Assembly (NCBI RefSeq): GCF_022385335.1 | Contig: NZ_CP092431.1 | Location: forward strand, 7,998,001-8,062,000 | Direction of reading: 5' to 3' | Source: Streptomyces deccanensis | Lineage (GTDB): Bacteria; Actinomycetota; Actinomycetes; Streptomycetales; Streptomycetaceae | DNA: 64,000 bases | Part shown: positions 1 to 8,619 of the stretch, piece after piece | Layout: each line of letters starts with the position of its first letter | How positions within the stretch are numbered: the stretch's first letter is position 1 | Position numbers and translations under genes: made by a program | The notes under the pieces: model-generated | What the model was told of the DNA's origin: nothing | Seen by the model: only the letters and a program-made list of their open reading frames with translations | Databases searched by the model: none

Positions 1-1
1 C

Positions 2-2227
2 TACTCCCGCTACCCGGCGGGGGAGTGGGAGGAGGAACTGCTGAAGATGAAGGCGGGCGGGGTGACGGTCGTCGCCGCGTACGTCATCTGGATCCACCAC
101 GAGGAGACCGAGGGCCGCGTCCGCTTCGACGGCGACCGCGATCTGCGCCGGTTCGCCGAACTCTGCGCCCGGCACGGCCTGGACTTCATCCCCCGCATCG
201 GGCCCTGGGTGCACGCCGAGGTCCGCAACGGGGGCCTGCCCGACTGGGTCCTGGCTCGCACGGAAGCCCCACGCACCGACGACCCGGCCTACCTCGCCCC
301 CGTACGCCGCTGGTACACCGCGATCGCCGAGCAGCTCCGGGGCCTGGACCGAGCCGGCGGCGGCCCGATCGTCGCGATCCAGATCGAGAACGAGCTGTAC
401 GACCAGCCGGACCATCTGCTCACCCTGAAACGCATGGCCCAGGAGGCGGGTCTGTCGGCACCGCTGTGGACGTCGACCGCCTGGGGCGGGGTGCGGCTGC
501 CGCCGGACGAACTCCTCCCTCTCTACGGCGGCTACCCCGAGACCTTCTGGACCGAGGCGGACGGCGGCTGGCCCGACACCTGCCGCAAGCACTTCTTCTT
601 CACCCACCAGCGGGACGACGAGGGCATCGGCGCGGACCTCCGTCCGACCACGGTGCGGGGCGGTGACCCGGAGGAGCTGTCGGACCGATTTCCCTGGGCG
701 ACCTGCGAGTTGGGCGGGGGCATGGCGGTGGCGTACCACCGTCGGCCGCGCGTCGACGCCGCCGATGTCGGAGCCCTCGGCCTCACCAAGATCGGCTGCG
801 GTTCGGTGTGGCAGGGCTACTACATGTTCCACGGCGGCACCAACCCGCCGGGCGACCTCACCCCCCTCCAGGAGTCCCACGCCACCGGCTACCCCAACGA
901 CCTCCCCCGCCTCACCTACGACTTCCAGGCCCCCCTCGGCGAGTACGGCCAGTACCGCCCCTCCTACGACGAACTCCGCCTCCAGCACCTGCTGTTGGCC
1001 GACTTCGGCGGGCTGATCGCCCCGATGGAGTCGGTCCTGCCCGAGCGGCTGCCGACGGGCCAGCACGACCGGGAGACGCTGCGCTGGGCGGTCCGCGCCG
1101 ACGACCGCTCGGGCTTCCTCTTCGTCAACAACCACCAGCCGCACGAGCCGCTGCCGGACCGCCCGGACACGTCGTTCGAGGTGCAGTTCCCCGGGGACGG
1201 GCCGGTGCTGACGTTGCCGAGCGTGCCTGTCACGATCCCCCAAGGGGCCTATTTCTGCTGGCCGTTGCGGCTGGAGGTGGCCGGGCTGCGGCTCGACTGG
1301 GCCACCGCGCAGCCCGTCTGCACGGTCGACGACGGACACGGCCGGACGATCCTGGTCCTGGCCGCGACCGACGGCGTCGCCCCCGAACTCGCCCTGGACC
1401 TGCGCACCGTGACGACCGTGTCCGCGCCGTCGGACGCCGAGGTCACGACGGCGGGCGACCGTGCCCTGGTGACGGCGCTGCGCCCCGGCACGGACGCCCT
1501 GGTCGAGGTCGACACCGCCGACGGCCGCCGGGTCGGTGTGCTGGTCCTGGACGCGGCGACGGCCCGTGGCGCCTATCGGGGGCCCGCGTGGGGCGCCGAG
1601 CGGTTGATCCTGTCGGCGGACGGCGGAGTGGTCTTCGACGCCCACGCGGACGAGGTACGCCTCCACAGCGCGGCCGGAGAACCGTCGTTCGCCGTCCTGC
1701 CGGCGCCGCGCCGTGCTCCGGTGGTGACCGGGGCGTCGGTGAAGGAGGCGGAGGACGGGGTGTTCGTGCGCTACACGGTGGTCGCGGGGGACGACGGGCG
1801 GTCGGGGGACGACGTACTGCCGGTCACCCTGGTGCGGCCCGCGGGCGAGGCGCCTTCGGTCACCACGGGCGTCATGGGCCGGGCGAGCGTACCGGCCGAC
1901 GGGTGCTTCGACTCGGCGGCCGCGGAGTACCGCGTCGCGCTGCCGGACGGTCCGCCTCCCGGGACCCTGCTGCGGCTGCACTGGAGCGGTGACGTGGCCC
2001 GTGCGTATGTGGGGGAGCGGCTGGTCGCCGATCAGTTCTACTCGGGGCGGGTGTGGGAGATCGGGCTCGACCGGTTGCCGGTGGGGGAGCTGCGGGTGCG
2101 GGTGCTGCCCCTCGCTGGTGGGGCGCCGGTGTATGTGCCCGGCCGGGTGGGTGACGCGGCGATCCCGGCGGAGCTGCTGCGCGCGGAGTGCGCCACGGTC
2201 CGATCCTGGCCCCTCCGCCCAGGCTGA
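2..2227 (+). CDS. Beta-galactosidase, GH35 family (5' truncated by window edge)
   Basis: The frame is open from base 2, so the start codon lies outside the window; about 741 residues remain. The visible N-terminus (YSRYP, then EEELLKMKAGGVTVVAAYVIW) is the first strand and helix of a GH35 TIM barrel. QIENELYD near base 380 carries the general acid/base Glu, and TCELGGGMAVAYHRRP near base 704 holds the probable nucleophile Glu. SVWQGYYMFHGGTNP near base 807 closes the barrel. The second half is beta-rich and matches the accessory jelly-roll domains of the family. No signal peptide can be judged because the start is missing. The enzyme should release terminal beta-galactose from oligosaccharides. 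The LacI gene downstream on the same strand is a likely local regulator, possibly together with transporter genes left of the window. Confidence 0.88.
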   Translation, partial: YSRYPAGEWEEELLKMKAGGVTVVAAYVIWIHHEETEGRVRFDGDRDLRRFAELCARHGLDFIPRIGPWVHAEVRNGGLPDWVLARTEAPRTDDPAYLAPVRRWYTAIAEQLRGLDRAGGGPIVAIQIENELYDQPDHLLTLKRMAQEAGLSAPLWTSTAWGGVRLPPDELLPLYGGYPETFWTEADGGWPDTCRKHFFFTHQRDDEGIGADLRPTTVRGGDPEELSDRFPWATCELGGGMAVAYHRRPRVDAADVGALGLTKIGCGSVWQGYYMFHGGTNPPGDLTPLQESHATGYPNDLPRLTYDFQAPLGEYGQYRPSYDELRLQHLLLADFGGLIAPMESVLPERLPTGQHDRETLRWAVRADDRSGFLFVNNHQPHEPLPDRPDTSFEVQFPGDGPVLTLPSVPVTIPQGAYFCWPLRLEVAGLRLDWATAQPVCTVDDGHGRTILVLAATDGVAPELALDLRTVTTVSAPSDAEVTTAGDRALVTALRPGTDALVEVDTADGRRVGVLVLDAATARGAYRGPAWGAERLILSADGGVVFDAHADEVRLHSAAGEPSFAVLPAPRRAPVVTGASVKEAEDGVFVRYTVVAGDDGRSGDDVLPVTLVRPAGEAPSVTTGVMGRASVPADGCFDSAAAEYRVALPDGPPPGTLLRLHWSGDVARAYVGERLVADQFYSGRVWEIGLDRLPVGELRVRVLPLAGGAPVYVPGRVGDAAIPAELLRAECATVRSWPLRPG

Positions 2228-2232
2228 CCCCA

Positions 2233-2515
2233 CGCTTCCTCGCCCCCGCCGCCCCTACCCGTCCCATCCCCAGGGGCTGCGCCCCTTCGACCCCGCTCGG
2301 TCGTCCGTCGGCTGCGGGCCGGTGGGGCTTCTCGCGCAGTTCCCCGCGCCCCTGAAAGGCCTACGGCCTTTCGGCCCGAAAAGCACGGGGCGCAGCCCCT
2401 GCTTTTCAGGGGCGCGGGGAACTGCGCGACCAGCCCCCACCGGACGGACGTGTGGGGGTCGAAGGGGCGCAGCCCCTTGAGGATGGGACGGGTAGGGGCG
2501 GCGGGGGCGAAGAAG
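2233..2515. repeat. Giant imperfect inverted repeat (intergenic repeat family, full element)
   Basis: This block fills most of the 380-bp gap between the beta-galactosidase and the LacI gene. Inner arms are 2322-2357 and 2404-2440, reading GGGGCTTCTCGCGCAGTTCC and its complement. Outer arms are 2258-2293 and 2456-2493, containing GGGGCTGCGCCCCTTCGACC and its near complement. The centre, 2358-2403, has smaller palindromes around AGGCCTACGGCCTTT. Half-copies of the same words recur at many intergenic sites in this window. It could fold into a very large hairpin or cruciform. No coding potential was seen. Confidence 0.9.
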
Positions 2516-2607
2516 GGGCCGGACCTATCCTGTGGCCCCGAACCGACGCACCCACCCCATCCCCACTCCGCACCGAAAACCCCGAACCCCGTCGAAAAGG
2601 ATGCCGC

Positions 2608-3702
2608 ATGCCCCGAAGCACCACGGCCGGCGGCGCGGGCGGGCGTGAGCCCGGCGAACCCGTCCGCACCCGCAGCCGTCGGAACTTCGCCGGTTCCCGG
2701 CCGGTGATGGACGACGTCGCCCGTCTCGCCGGTGTCTCCAAGCAGACCGTCTCCCGCGTCCTCAACGACAACCCGGCGGTCCGACCGGAGACCCGTGAGG
2801 CCGTGCTGGAGGCCATGCGGACGCTCGGCTACCGTCCCAGCCGCAGCGCCCGCTCCCTGGCCAGCGGCCGCACCCGCATGCTCGGCGTGATCTCCTTCGA
2901 CGCGGCCCGCTACGGCCCCGCCTCCACCCTCACCGCGATCAACACGGCAGCCCAGACGGCGGGTTACCTCGTCAGCTCCATCGCCCTCGACACGGCCGAC
3001 CGGGACACCGTCGTCCAGGCGGTGGACCGGCTGTCGGCGGAGGGCGCGGACGGGATCATCGCCATCGCCCCCCAGCGCCCGGTCGCCACCGCGCTCGCGC
3101 GGACCCGCCCGGACACCCCGATGGTGATGCTGGACAACGGCCTCGGCGACGGCACCCCCGTGGTCTCCTCGGACTTCACGGCGGGCGCCCGGCTCGCGAC
3201 CGGGCATCTGCTGGACCTCGGCCACCCCACCGTCTGGCACATCGCGGGCCCCACCGGCTGGACCTCCGCCGACATGCGCGCCGCGAGCTGGCGCGAGACC
3301 CTGCGGGACGCCGGCGCGCCCGTCCACGAACCTCTCGTCGGGGACTGGAGCGCCGACTCCGGCTACGACGTGGGCCGGCGGCTCGCGGCCCGCTCGGACG
3401 TCACCGCCGTGTTCGTCTCCAACGACCAGATGGCGCTCGGTCTGCTGCGCGCCCTGCACGAGGCGGGACGCCGGGTGCCGGACGACGTGAGCGTGGTCGG
3501 CTACGACGACATCCCGGAGGCGGCGCATCTGCTGCCGCCGCTGACGACGATCCGTACGGACTTCCCCGAGATCGGCAGACGGGCGTTGCGGCTGCTGCTG
3601 ACGCAGTTGGACGACCCGGAGGAGGGCGGCGAGGCGTTGGAGAGGGACCCCGTCATCCCGGTCGAGCTGATCGTTCGTGACAGTACGGGGACGGCGAGGT
3701 AG
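2608..3702 (+). CDS. LacI-family transcriptional regulator
   Basis: A 364-residue sugar-responsive repressor. The ATG at 2608 follows AAAGG at 2596-2600 with good spacing. After an unusual basic tail of about 33 residues comes the helix-turn-helix (VMDDVARLAGVSKQTVSRVL, about 33-53) and the hinge helix (SARSLASGRT). The rest is the periplasmic-binding-protein-like effector domain: GADGIIAIAP, FVSNDQMALGLLRALHEAG and SVVGYDDIPEAAHLLPPLTT are typical family blocks. It lies directly downstream of a GH35 beta-galactosidase on the same strand, so control of galactoside use is the simplest reading. The effector is not deducible from sequence. Its 3' end faces the DUF574 gene across a hairpin at 3792-3809. 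Confidence 0.92.
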   Translation: MPRSTTAGGAGGREPGEPVRTRSRRNFAGSRPVMDDVARLAGVSKQTVSRVLNDNPAVRPETREAVLEAMRTLGYRPSRSARSLASGRTRMLGVISFDAARYGPASTLTAINTAAQTAGYLVSSIALDTADRDTVVQAVDRLSAEGADGIIAIAPQRPVATALARTRPDTPMVMLDNGLGDGTPVVSSDFTAGARLATGHLLDLGHPTVWHIAGPTGWTSADMRAASWRETLRDAGAPVHEPLVGDWSADSGYDVGRRLAARSDVTAVFVSNDQMALGLLRALHEAGRRVPDDVSVVGYDDIPEAAHLLPPLTTIRTDFPEIGRRALRLLLTQLDDPEEGGEALERDPVIPVELIVRDSTGTAR

Positions 3703-3754
3703 GTTCCGGGCGCCTACGGGGCTGCCAGGGAGGGTTTTCGGGCGACTGCGGGTT

Positions 3755-3790
3755 CGGTGGGGGCTGGTCGCGCAGTTCCCCACGCCCCTG
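3755..3790. repeat. Single arm of the intergenic GGGGCGCGGGGAACTGCGCG repeat family
   Basis: GGTGGGGGCTGGTCGCGCAG followed by TTCCCCACGCCCCTGA is a slightly diverged forward arm of the element at 2322-2357. It sits just upstream of a GC-rich hairpin between two convergent genes. Confidence 0.8.
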
Positions 3791-3791
3791 A

Positions 3792-3809
3792 GGGGCCCTG
3801 ACGGGCCCC
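3792..3809. terminator. Hairpin between convergent LacI and DUF574 genes
   Basis: GGGGCCC, loop TGAC, GGGCCCC: a perfect 7-bp stem with a 4-base loop between two convergent genes and usable from both sides. It has no U-tract, which is usual for Streptomyces terminators. Confidence 0.55.
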
Positions 3810-3867
3810 AGACGGTCGCGCCCCCGGCCCGGCGTCGAGAGCAGGGCCAGGGGCACGCCGTCCTAGC

Positions 3868-4698
3868 TCACGGCTTTCTCGCGATCGCCCCGTACATCGC
3901 GATGTCCTCGTCACGGATGTTCTGCTCGCCCGTGCCGTCCGGGTGCCACTTGTGGACCTGGACGATGCCCGGCTCGACGAGTTCCAGGCCCTCGAAGAAC
4001 TCGTGGGCCTCGTCGATCGTGCGCAGCCGCATCGGCATGTCGCGGGCCGCGTACTCGCGAGCGACCCGGCCCACCTCCTCGGGGGCGAACTCGGCGGTGC
4101 CGATGGTCATCGCCAGATAGCTGCCCGAGGGGAGGGGTTCGAGGAGCCGGCGGACGATGCCGACCGCGTCGTCCTCGTCCAGCACGAAGTGGACGATCGC
4201 TATCACCGTGAGCGCGACCGGCTCGCTCAGGTCGAGGGTGTCCCGGAACTCGGGGGAGCCGAGGACGGTCTCCGGGTCCTGGAAGTCCGCCTCGATGTAC
4301 GCGGTCCTGCCCTCGGGGGTGCTGGCCAGTAACCCCTGGGAGAGGGTGAGGACGATCGGGTCGTTGTCCACGTAGACGACCCGGGACTCGGGGGCCACCG
4401 ACTGGGCTATCTCGTGGAGGTTGGGGGAGGTGGGGATGCCGGTTCCGATGTCGAGGAACTGGCGCATGCCCGCCTTCTCGGCGAGCCAGCGCACCGCGCG
4501 GTTCATCCAGTCGCGGTTGGCGCGCATGTGGACCGGCAGCGCCGGCCACTCGTGCGCCATCGCGTCACCGGCCTCCTTGTCGGCCGGGTAATAGTCCTTG
4601 CCGCCGAGGATGTAGTCGTAGATACGCGCGGAGTGCGCGTGCTCGGTGTCGATCCGGTCGGCCGGCCATCCGTTGTCGGGCAACGCCGTCCCTCCCAT
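3868..4698 (-). CDS. SAM-dependent methyltransferase, DUF574 family (Methyltransf_19)
   Basis: A 276-residue protein of the large actinobacterial DUF574 family. The N-terminal signature RIDTEHAHSARIYDYILGGK is diagnostic, followed by the SAM-binding loop FLDIGTGIPTSPNLHE and the acidic strand VVYVDNDPIV. The C-terminus has the family block EVGRVAREYAARDMPMRLRT. The ATG at 4698 is preferred; a TTG one codon upstream is possible, and neither has a strong ribosome site. Substrates of this family are unknown. Members are often found beside XRE/DUF397 pairs, as here, where it lies just downstream of that pair on the same strand. It is probably a separate transcription unit, since a gap of about 120 bp separates it from the DUF397 gene. 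Confidence 0.88.
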   Translation of the reverse strand: MGGTALPDNGWPADRIDTEHAHSARIYDYILGGKDYYPADKEAGDAMAHEWPALPVHMRANRDWMNRAVRWLAEKAGMRQFLDIGTGIPTSPNLHEIAQSVAPESRVVYVDNDPIVLTLSQGLLASTPEGRTAYIEADFQDPETVLGSPEFRDTLDLSEPVALTVIAIVHFVLDEDDAVGIVRRLLEPLPSGSYLAMTIGTAEFAPEEVGRVAREYAARDMPMRLRTIDEAHEFFEGLELVEPGIVQVHKWHPDGTGEQNIRDEDIAMYGAIARKP

Positions 4699-4821
4699 CA
4701 AATGGTTCTGTCAGGTGCACGATCGGGCAGGGACCAGGGGTTCGGCAAGCGACGAGAACCCCGGGTCCACAAACAGCAGGTGGTGCGTCAACGAGGCGTG
4801 GCAGCAAGCAGGTTGAGAGGT

Positions 4822-5094
4822 TCAGAGCAGAAAGTCGGCCTCGCCCGCCTTCACGCCGGCCAGGAAGGTGGTCATCTCACGGGGGGTGAAGAGCAGCGCC
4901 GGGCCGTCCGGGTCGGTCGACTGCCGTACGGCGACCCGGCCGTCGGCGAGCTTCTTCACCTCGACGCAGGCGCCGCCCGCGTCGTCGCTCCACGGCCGGT
5001 GCCAGTCCTGGGCGCCGAGGTCGCGGGCGGGCATGCCGTTGCGGATGTCGTGGTGTACTCCGTGGGTCGTTCCCTTGGACATGTGGTGGTGCAC
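4822..5094 (-). CDS. DUF397 domain protein
   Basis: About 90 residues with the DUF397 signature: ARDLGAQDWHRPWSDDAGGA, then CVEVKKLADGRVAVRQSTD, then PDGPALLFTPREMTTFLAGV. The usual tryptophan in the last helix is replaced (PREMTTF). A GTG at 5094 is chosen because AAGGAG lies 7 bases upstream. An ATG at 5082, giving 86 residues, would be too far from that site. The start follows the stop of the XRE gene with one intervening base, so the two are translationally coupled. In characterised loci (whiJ, abaA, Scr1/Scr2) the small DUF397 protein acts with its XRE partner in developmental or antibiotic regulation. That role is inferred here. Confidence 0.85.
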   Translation of the reverse strand: MHHHMSKGTTHGVHHDIRNGMPARDLGAQDWHRPWSDDAGGACVEVKKLADGRVAVRQSTDPDGPALLFTPREMTTFLAGVKAGEADFLL

Positions 5095-5095
5095 G

Positions 5096-5971
5096 TCAGA
5101 GCTCCTTGCGTAGCGCGCCGAGGAGGGCCTCGGTCTTGCGGGCGGGCGCCGACTGGGCGCCCAGCCGGTCCAGGGCCTCGCGGTAGACGACGACGTCGTC
5201 CTGCTTGTCGAGGTACACCGCGCCCACCAGACCGCTGAGGTAGACGATGTCGGGCAACTCGGGGGCCCTGAACCGGAAGAGGTGGAACGCACCGGCCCGC
5301 ATCGCGGGATGCGGACCGTTCTGGAACGGCATGATCTGGACCGTGACATGCGGCAGCCGGTTCAGCTCGATCAGATGGTCGACCTGGGCGCGCATCACGT
5401 CCGGTCCGCCGACCGGCCATCTGAGCACCGTCTCGTCCATCACCACCCACAGCCGGGGCGGCTGCGGGCGGGTGAGGAGTTCCTGGCGGCGCATCCGCAG
5501 CGCCACCCGCCGCTCGGTGTCCTCCGTCGCCGCGTGCGGGTTGCCGGCGCCGAGCAGGGCACGGGCGTACTCCTCGGTCTGGAGCAGGCCGTGCACGAAC
5601 TGCGCCTCGTACGCGCGGATCTGGAGCGCCGCCTGCTCCAGGCTGAGGTAGGCGGCGAACCAGTCGGGCAGGACGTCGCGGTAGGTGTGCCACCAACCGC
5701 GCTTGTTGGCCTCGCGGACCGACGCCAGGAAGGTCTCGATCTCCTGCTGGTCCCGTACGCCGTAGACCTGGAGCAGTTTTTCGACATCCGGCAGGCGCAA
5801 CCGGGCGACCTTGGCGGCCTCCAGACGGCGGATCGTGGAATGGCTGACACCGATCGCCTCACCCGCCTGCTCGAACGTGAGCCCGGCGCGCGTGCGCAAC
5901 TCCTCCAGCTGTCTGCCGAGGATCATGCGCAGGACGGAGGGGGCGCCGCCCCAGTCCGTTTCCGCGGTCAC
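5096..5971 (-). CDS. XRE-family regulator with DUF5753 (Scr1/WhiJ type)
   Basis: About 291 residues. A lambda-Cro-type helix-turn-helix lies near residues 15-75 (LGRQLEELRTRAGLTFEQAG, then EAIGVSHSTIRRLEAAK). The DUF5753 domain follows, with LPDWFAAYLSLEQAALQIRA, FVHGLLQTEEYARALL and VTVQIMPFQNGPHPAM. Three in-frame GTG codons lie at 5980, 5977 and 5971. Only 5971 has the GAGGG ribosome site at a workable distance. The gene is coupled to the DUF397 gene and divergent from an anti-sigma-like ATPase gene, which is the typical whiJ-like arrangement. It is likely a DNA-binding developmental or stress switch whose ligand is unknown. Confidence 0.9.
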   Translation of the reverse strand: MTAETDWGGAPSVLRMILGRQLEELRTRAGLTFEQAGEAIGVSHSTIRRLEAAKVARLRLPDVEKLLQVYGVRDQQEIETFLASVREANKRGWWHTYRDVLPDWFAAYLSLEQAALQIRAYEAQFVHGLLQTEEYARALLGAGNPHAATEDTERRVALRMRRQELLTRPQPPRLWVVMDETVLRWPVGGPDVMRAQVDHLIELNRLPHVTVQIMPFQNGPHPAMRAGAFHLFRFRAPELPDIVYLSGLVGAVYLDKQDDVVVYREALDRLGAQSAPARKTEALLGALRKEL

Positions 5972-6352
5972 GCCCACCACCCCTCACGCCGAGCCACAGA
6001 GGTCATGTCGATCTGGATTACGGGTCCTGAGCGCTTTCGTTCAAGGAATGCGCGTTGTTGTGCGAGTCGCTTCGAGTGCGCAGTCTGACACGATCTTGGC
6101 TCGAACGGTGGCAGCACGCGACCCACAAATTGCAAATTTCAACTTGCTGGTTGCGAGGTGTTGTTCGCGGATGCCACAGTGGACGTACCGTCACGGCCCC
6201 GGCGAACACTGGGGCCGCGCGGCCAGGTTGGGGGAGATGTGGCCGCAACTCAGCGCTGTTCGAGGCGAGTTGCCCAAGCTCGCGGCGAGTGGCGAGGCGG
6301 CCGTGGCACCGGCACCCCACCGGTGCGAAGGGCCAACGAAAGGCATACGGCG
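5972..6352. promoter_or_regulatory. Divergent promoter region between XRE and ATPase genes
   Basis: About 380 bp without a supported gene. The part from about 6040 to 6170 is clearly less GC-rich than its surroundings, with words such as ACAAATTGCAAATTTCAACT, and probably holds both divergent promoters and the XRE operator. I could not assign -35/-10 boxes with confidence. Confidence 0.45.
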
Positions 6353-6904
6353 ATGGCTCCGCCCACCCTCCCCCAGTCCCCGGACCGGTTAGCCCCGACC
6401 ATGTACCCACTCGGCACAGAGGCGTACGAACCCCACAGAGCGGGCGTGTTCGGACTGCCCGCGGTGCCCGCCTCCGCGGGCGAGGCGCGCAGAACCGTGC
6501 GCGAGCTGCTCGACGAGTGGGAGGTGCGTCCGGAGACCCGTGAGGACGCGCTCCTGATCACGTCCGAGCTGTTCACCAACGCGCTGACCCACACGGACAG
6601 CGAGTGGATCGTGTGCCGACTGCACTTCACCGGCCGCCGCCTCCGGATCGAGGTGGAGGACCAGAACAGCGGTCACGCACAGCCTGCCCGGCGTCGTCCG
6701 GGCCCCGACGACCAGAACGGGCGTGGGCTCATGCTGGTCGGCATGCTCAGCAGCGACTGGGGGGTGCGCGACACCCCACAACGGTCCGGTCGTGTCGTCT
6801 GGGCAGAACTGCCGTCGGAGGGCCGGGAAACCGCCGAGCCCGCCCCTCCGACGGCTCCGCACGAGAGCGGAGGGTTTCCCGTGACCGACCCGTCCTGGAC
6901 GTAG
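6353..6904 (+). CDS. ATP-binding protein, RsbW/anti-sigma-like HATPase domain
   Basis: A 183-residue single-domain GHKL ATPase. The N box ELFTNALTHTDSEW (about 69-82), the G1 box EVEDQNSGHA and the G2 box NGRGLMLVGMLSSDWGV are present. There is no dimerisation or sensor domain, so it resembles the stand-alone kinases that hold or phosphorylate anti-sigma antagonists. The ATG at 6353 follows CGAAAGG at a spacing of about 9; an upstream in-frame codon at 6158 lacks a ribosome site. It is divergent from the XRE/DUF397 pair, as in whiJ- and abaA-type loci. Partner proteins cannot be named. Confidence 0.87.
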   Translation: MAPPTLPQSPDRLAPTMYPLGTEAYEPHRAGVFGLPAVPASAGEARRTVRELLDEWEVRPETREDALLITSELFTNALTHTDSEWIVCRLHFTGRRLRIEVEDQNSGHAQPARRRPGPDDQNGRGLMLVGMLSSDWGVRDTPQRSGRVVWAELPSEGRETAEPAPPTAPHESGGFPVTDPSWT

Positions 6905-6956
6905 ACGCTCCGGTCGGAACACGGCGCCTGCTCCGGTTGTCTGTCGGCCGCGGGCA

Positions 6957-6996
6957 TGTCGTGGCTGGCCGCGCAGGTCCCCGCGCCCCTTCGGGA
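6957..6996. repeat. Degenerate arm of the intergenic repeat family
   Basis: GTGGCTGGCCGCGCAGGTCC followed by CCGCGCCCCTTCGGGACG resembles the forward arm at 2322-2357 with several differences. It lies between the ATPase gene and the PfkB gene. Confidence 0.5.
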
Positions 6997-7056
6997 CGCG
7001 GCGGCGCACCGGACGTACGCTGCCCCCACAGTCAGCCCGTTCCCGTGGGAGGCAGC

Positions 7057-7968
7057 GTGCGCAGCGAGTCCGAGATCGACGTCCTCGTGCTGGGCGGGGC
7101 GGGCGTCGACACCATCGTCTACGTCCCCGAACTGCCGCTCCCGTTCGCCGACAGCCATCTGGTGCCGGCCATCGAGACCCGGGCCGGACAGACCGGCGAC
7201 TTCATGGCCGTCGCCACGCATGCGCTCGGCCTGCGGACGCACCACTTCGACCTGCTCGGCGACGACCACGAGGGAGACCTGGTCCGCGCGCTCCACCGCG
7301 ACCGGGGCATCCCGCTCACCGAGGCGCCGCTGCCCGGCGGCACCCGGCGCGCGGTGAACCTGGTCGGCCCCGACGGGCGCCGCTGCTCGCTCTACGACGG
7401 CAGCCGGAGCCAGGAGGTGGACGAGCTGCCCCCGGACACGGTCCGCGCGCTGGCCGGGGTCAGCCGGCACGTCCATGTCTCCATCAGCCAGCCGTGCGCG
7501 GCCTCGCTGCCGCTGCTGCGCGAGCTGGAGGTCACCGTCTCGACCGATCTGCACGACTGGGACGGCGTCAACCCGTACCACGAGCCGTTCGCCCTCGCCG
7601 CCGACCTGGTCTTCCTGTCGGCAGCCGGGCTCTCCGACCCGGAGAAGACCATGCGCCGGATCGCCGAGCGGGGCCGGGCCCGGACCGTCGTCGCCACGGA
7701 CGGGGAGCGGGGCGCGTACCACCTCGTCGACGGCGAGCTGAGTCATGTGCCGCCGGTGGCCCCGCCGACCCCGGTCGTGGACTCCAACGGGGCGGGCGAC
7801 GCCTTCGCGGCGGGCTATCTCTTCGGCAGGCTCACCGGTGAACCACCGCGTCGGTGCGCGCTCTTCGGCGCCATCGCGGGCGCGTACGCCTGCACCGTCC
7901 CCTCGACCCGCACCGACGCGATCGGACGCACCGAACTGCTGGCCACCGCCGAGGAGTTGACTCCCTGA
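7057..7968 (+). CDS. PfkB-family carbohydrate/nucleoside kinase
   Basis: A 303-residue ribokinase-fold sugar kinase. The N-terminal strand VLVLGGAGVDTIVYV and the glycine-rich RAGQTGDFMAVATHALG bind the sugar. The C-terminal PfkB signature 2 reads VVDSNGAGDAFAAGYLFGRL, with the catalytic base in GAGD. The usual DTT is replaced by DSN, which is also seen in other family members. GTG at 7057 is preferred, with GGGAGG just upstream although only 4 bases away; an in-frame GTG lies at 7045. The sugar cannot be predicted. The stop is only 4 bases from the convergent stop of the cvnD gene, so no separate terminator fits between them. Confidence 0.87.
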   Translation: MRSESEIDVLVLGGAGVDTIVYVPELPLPFADSHLVPAIETRAGQTGDFMAVATHALGLRTHHFDLLGDDHEGDLVRALHRDRGIPLTEAPLPGGTRRAVNLVGPDGRRCSLYDGSRSQEVDELPPDTVRALAGVSRHVHVSISQPCAASLPLLRELEVTVSTDLHDWDGVNPYHEPFALAADLVFLSAAGLSDPEKTMRRIAERGRARTVVATDGERGAYHLVDGELSHVPPVAPPTPVVDSNGAGDAFAAGYLFGRLTGEPPRRCALFGAIAGAYACTVPSTRTDAIGRTELLATAEELTP

Positions 7969-7972
7969 CTCC

Positions 7973-8575
7973 TCAGCCCGGGCGGAGACCCGCCGCCACC
8001 AGGCGGGCCTCCATCCTGCGGCGGGCCGCGCCGAGCACCGCCAGCAGTAGTTCCTTGCTGGAGTGGCGCTGCCGTACGTCGCAGAGGAGGATCGGGACCT
8101 CGGGCGACAGGTCGAGCGCCTGGCGGACCTGCTCGGCGTCCACCTCACGCTTGCCGTCGAAGCAGTTGACGCCGACCGCGAAGGGGATGTCGCGGGACTC
8201 GAAGAAGTCGACCGCGGGGAAACAGGCGTCGAGCTTGCGGGTGTCGGCGAGGACCACGGCCCCGAGGGCGCCGCTGCACAGGTCGTCCCACATGAACCAG
8301 AACCGGTCCTGTCCCGGCGTGCCGAAGAGGTACAGCACCAGCTCGGGCGAGAACGTGATCCGGCCGAAGTCCAGGGCGACGGTGGTGGAGACCTTCTTCT
8401 CGACGCCCCTGAGGTCGTCCACGCGTCTGCCGGCCGGGGTGATGTGCTCCTCGGTGGCCAGCGGGGTCACCTCGCTCACCGAGCCGACCATCGTGGTCTT
8501 GCCGACGCCGAAACCGCCCGCGATGAGGATCTTCAGGGCGGTGGGTACGACCGGCCCGGAGCTGACGGACACCAT
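7973..8575 (-). CDS. cvnD: Conservon GTP-binding protein CvnD (reduced module)
   Basis: A 200-residue small GTPase-like protein. G1 is GGFGVGKTTMVGSV, G3 is LYLFGTPGQDRF and the G4-like motif is VGVNCFDGKR. CvnD proteins bind and hydrolyse GTP and associate with a membrane-bound CvnA kinase complex. Here the gene follows a roadblock gene (cvnB) after a 44-base gap, and the DUF742 gene (cvnC) that normally sits between them is absent. It is very close in sequence to the CvnD at 12365-12967, which suggests duplication. Confidence 0.93.
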   Translation of the reverse strand: MVSVSSGPVVPTALKILIAGGFGVGKTTMVGSVSEVTPLATEEHITPAGRRVDDLRGVEKKVSTTVALDFGRITFSPELVLYLFGTPGQDRFWFMWDDLCSGALGAVVLADTRKLDACFPAVDFFESRDIPFAVGVNCFDGKREVDAEQVRQALDLSPEVPILLCDVRQRHSSKELLLAVLGAARRRMEARLVAAGLRPG

Positions 8576-8619
8576 CCATCACCCTTTCGACGAGTTCCAG
8601 GCCCGGCCGCCGGCCCGGC

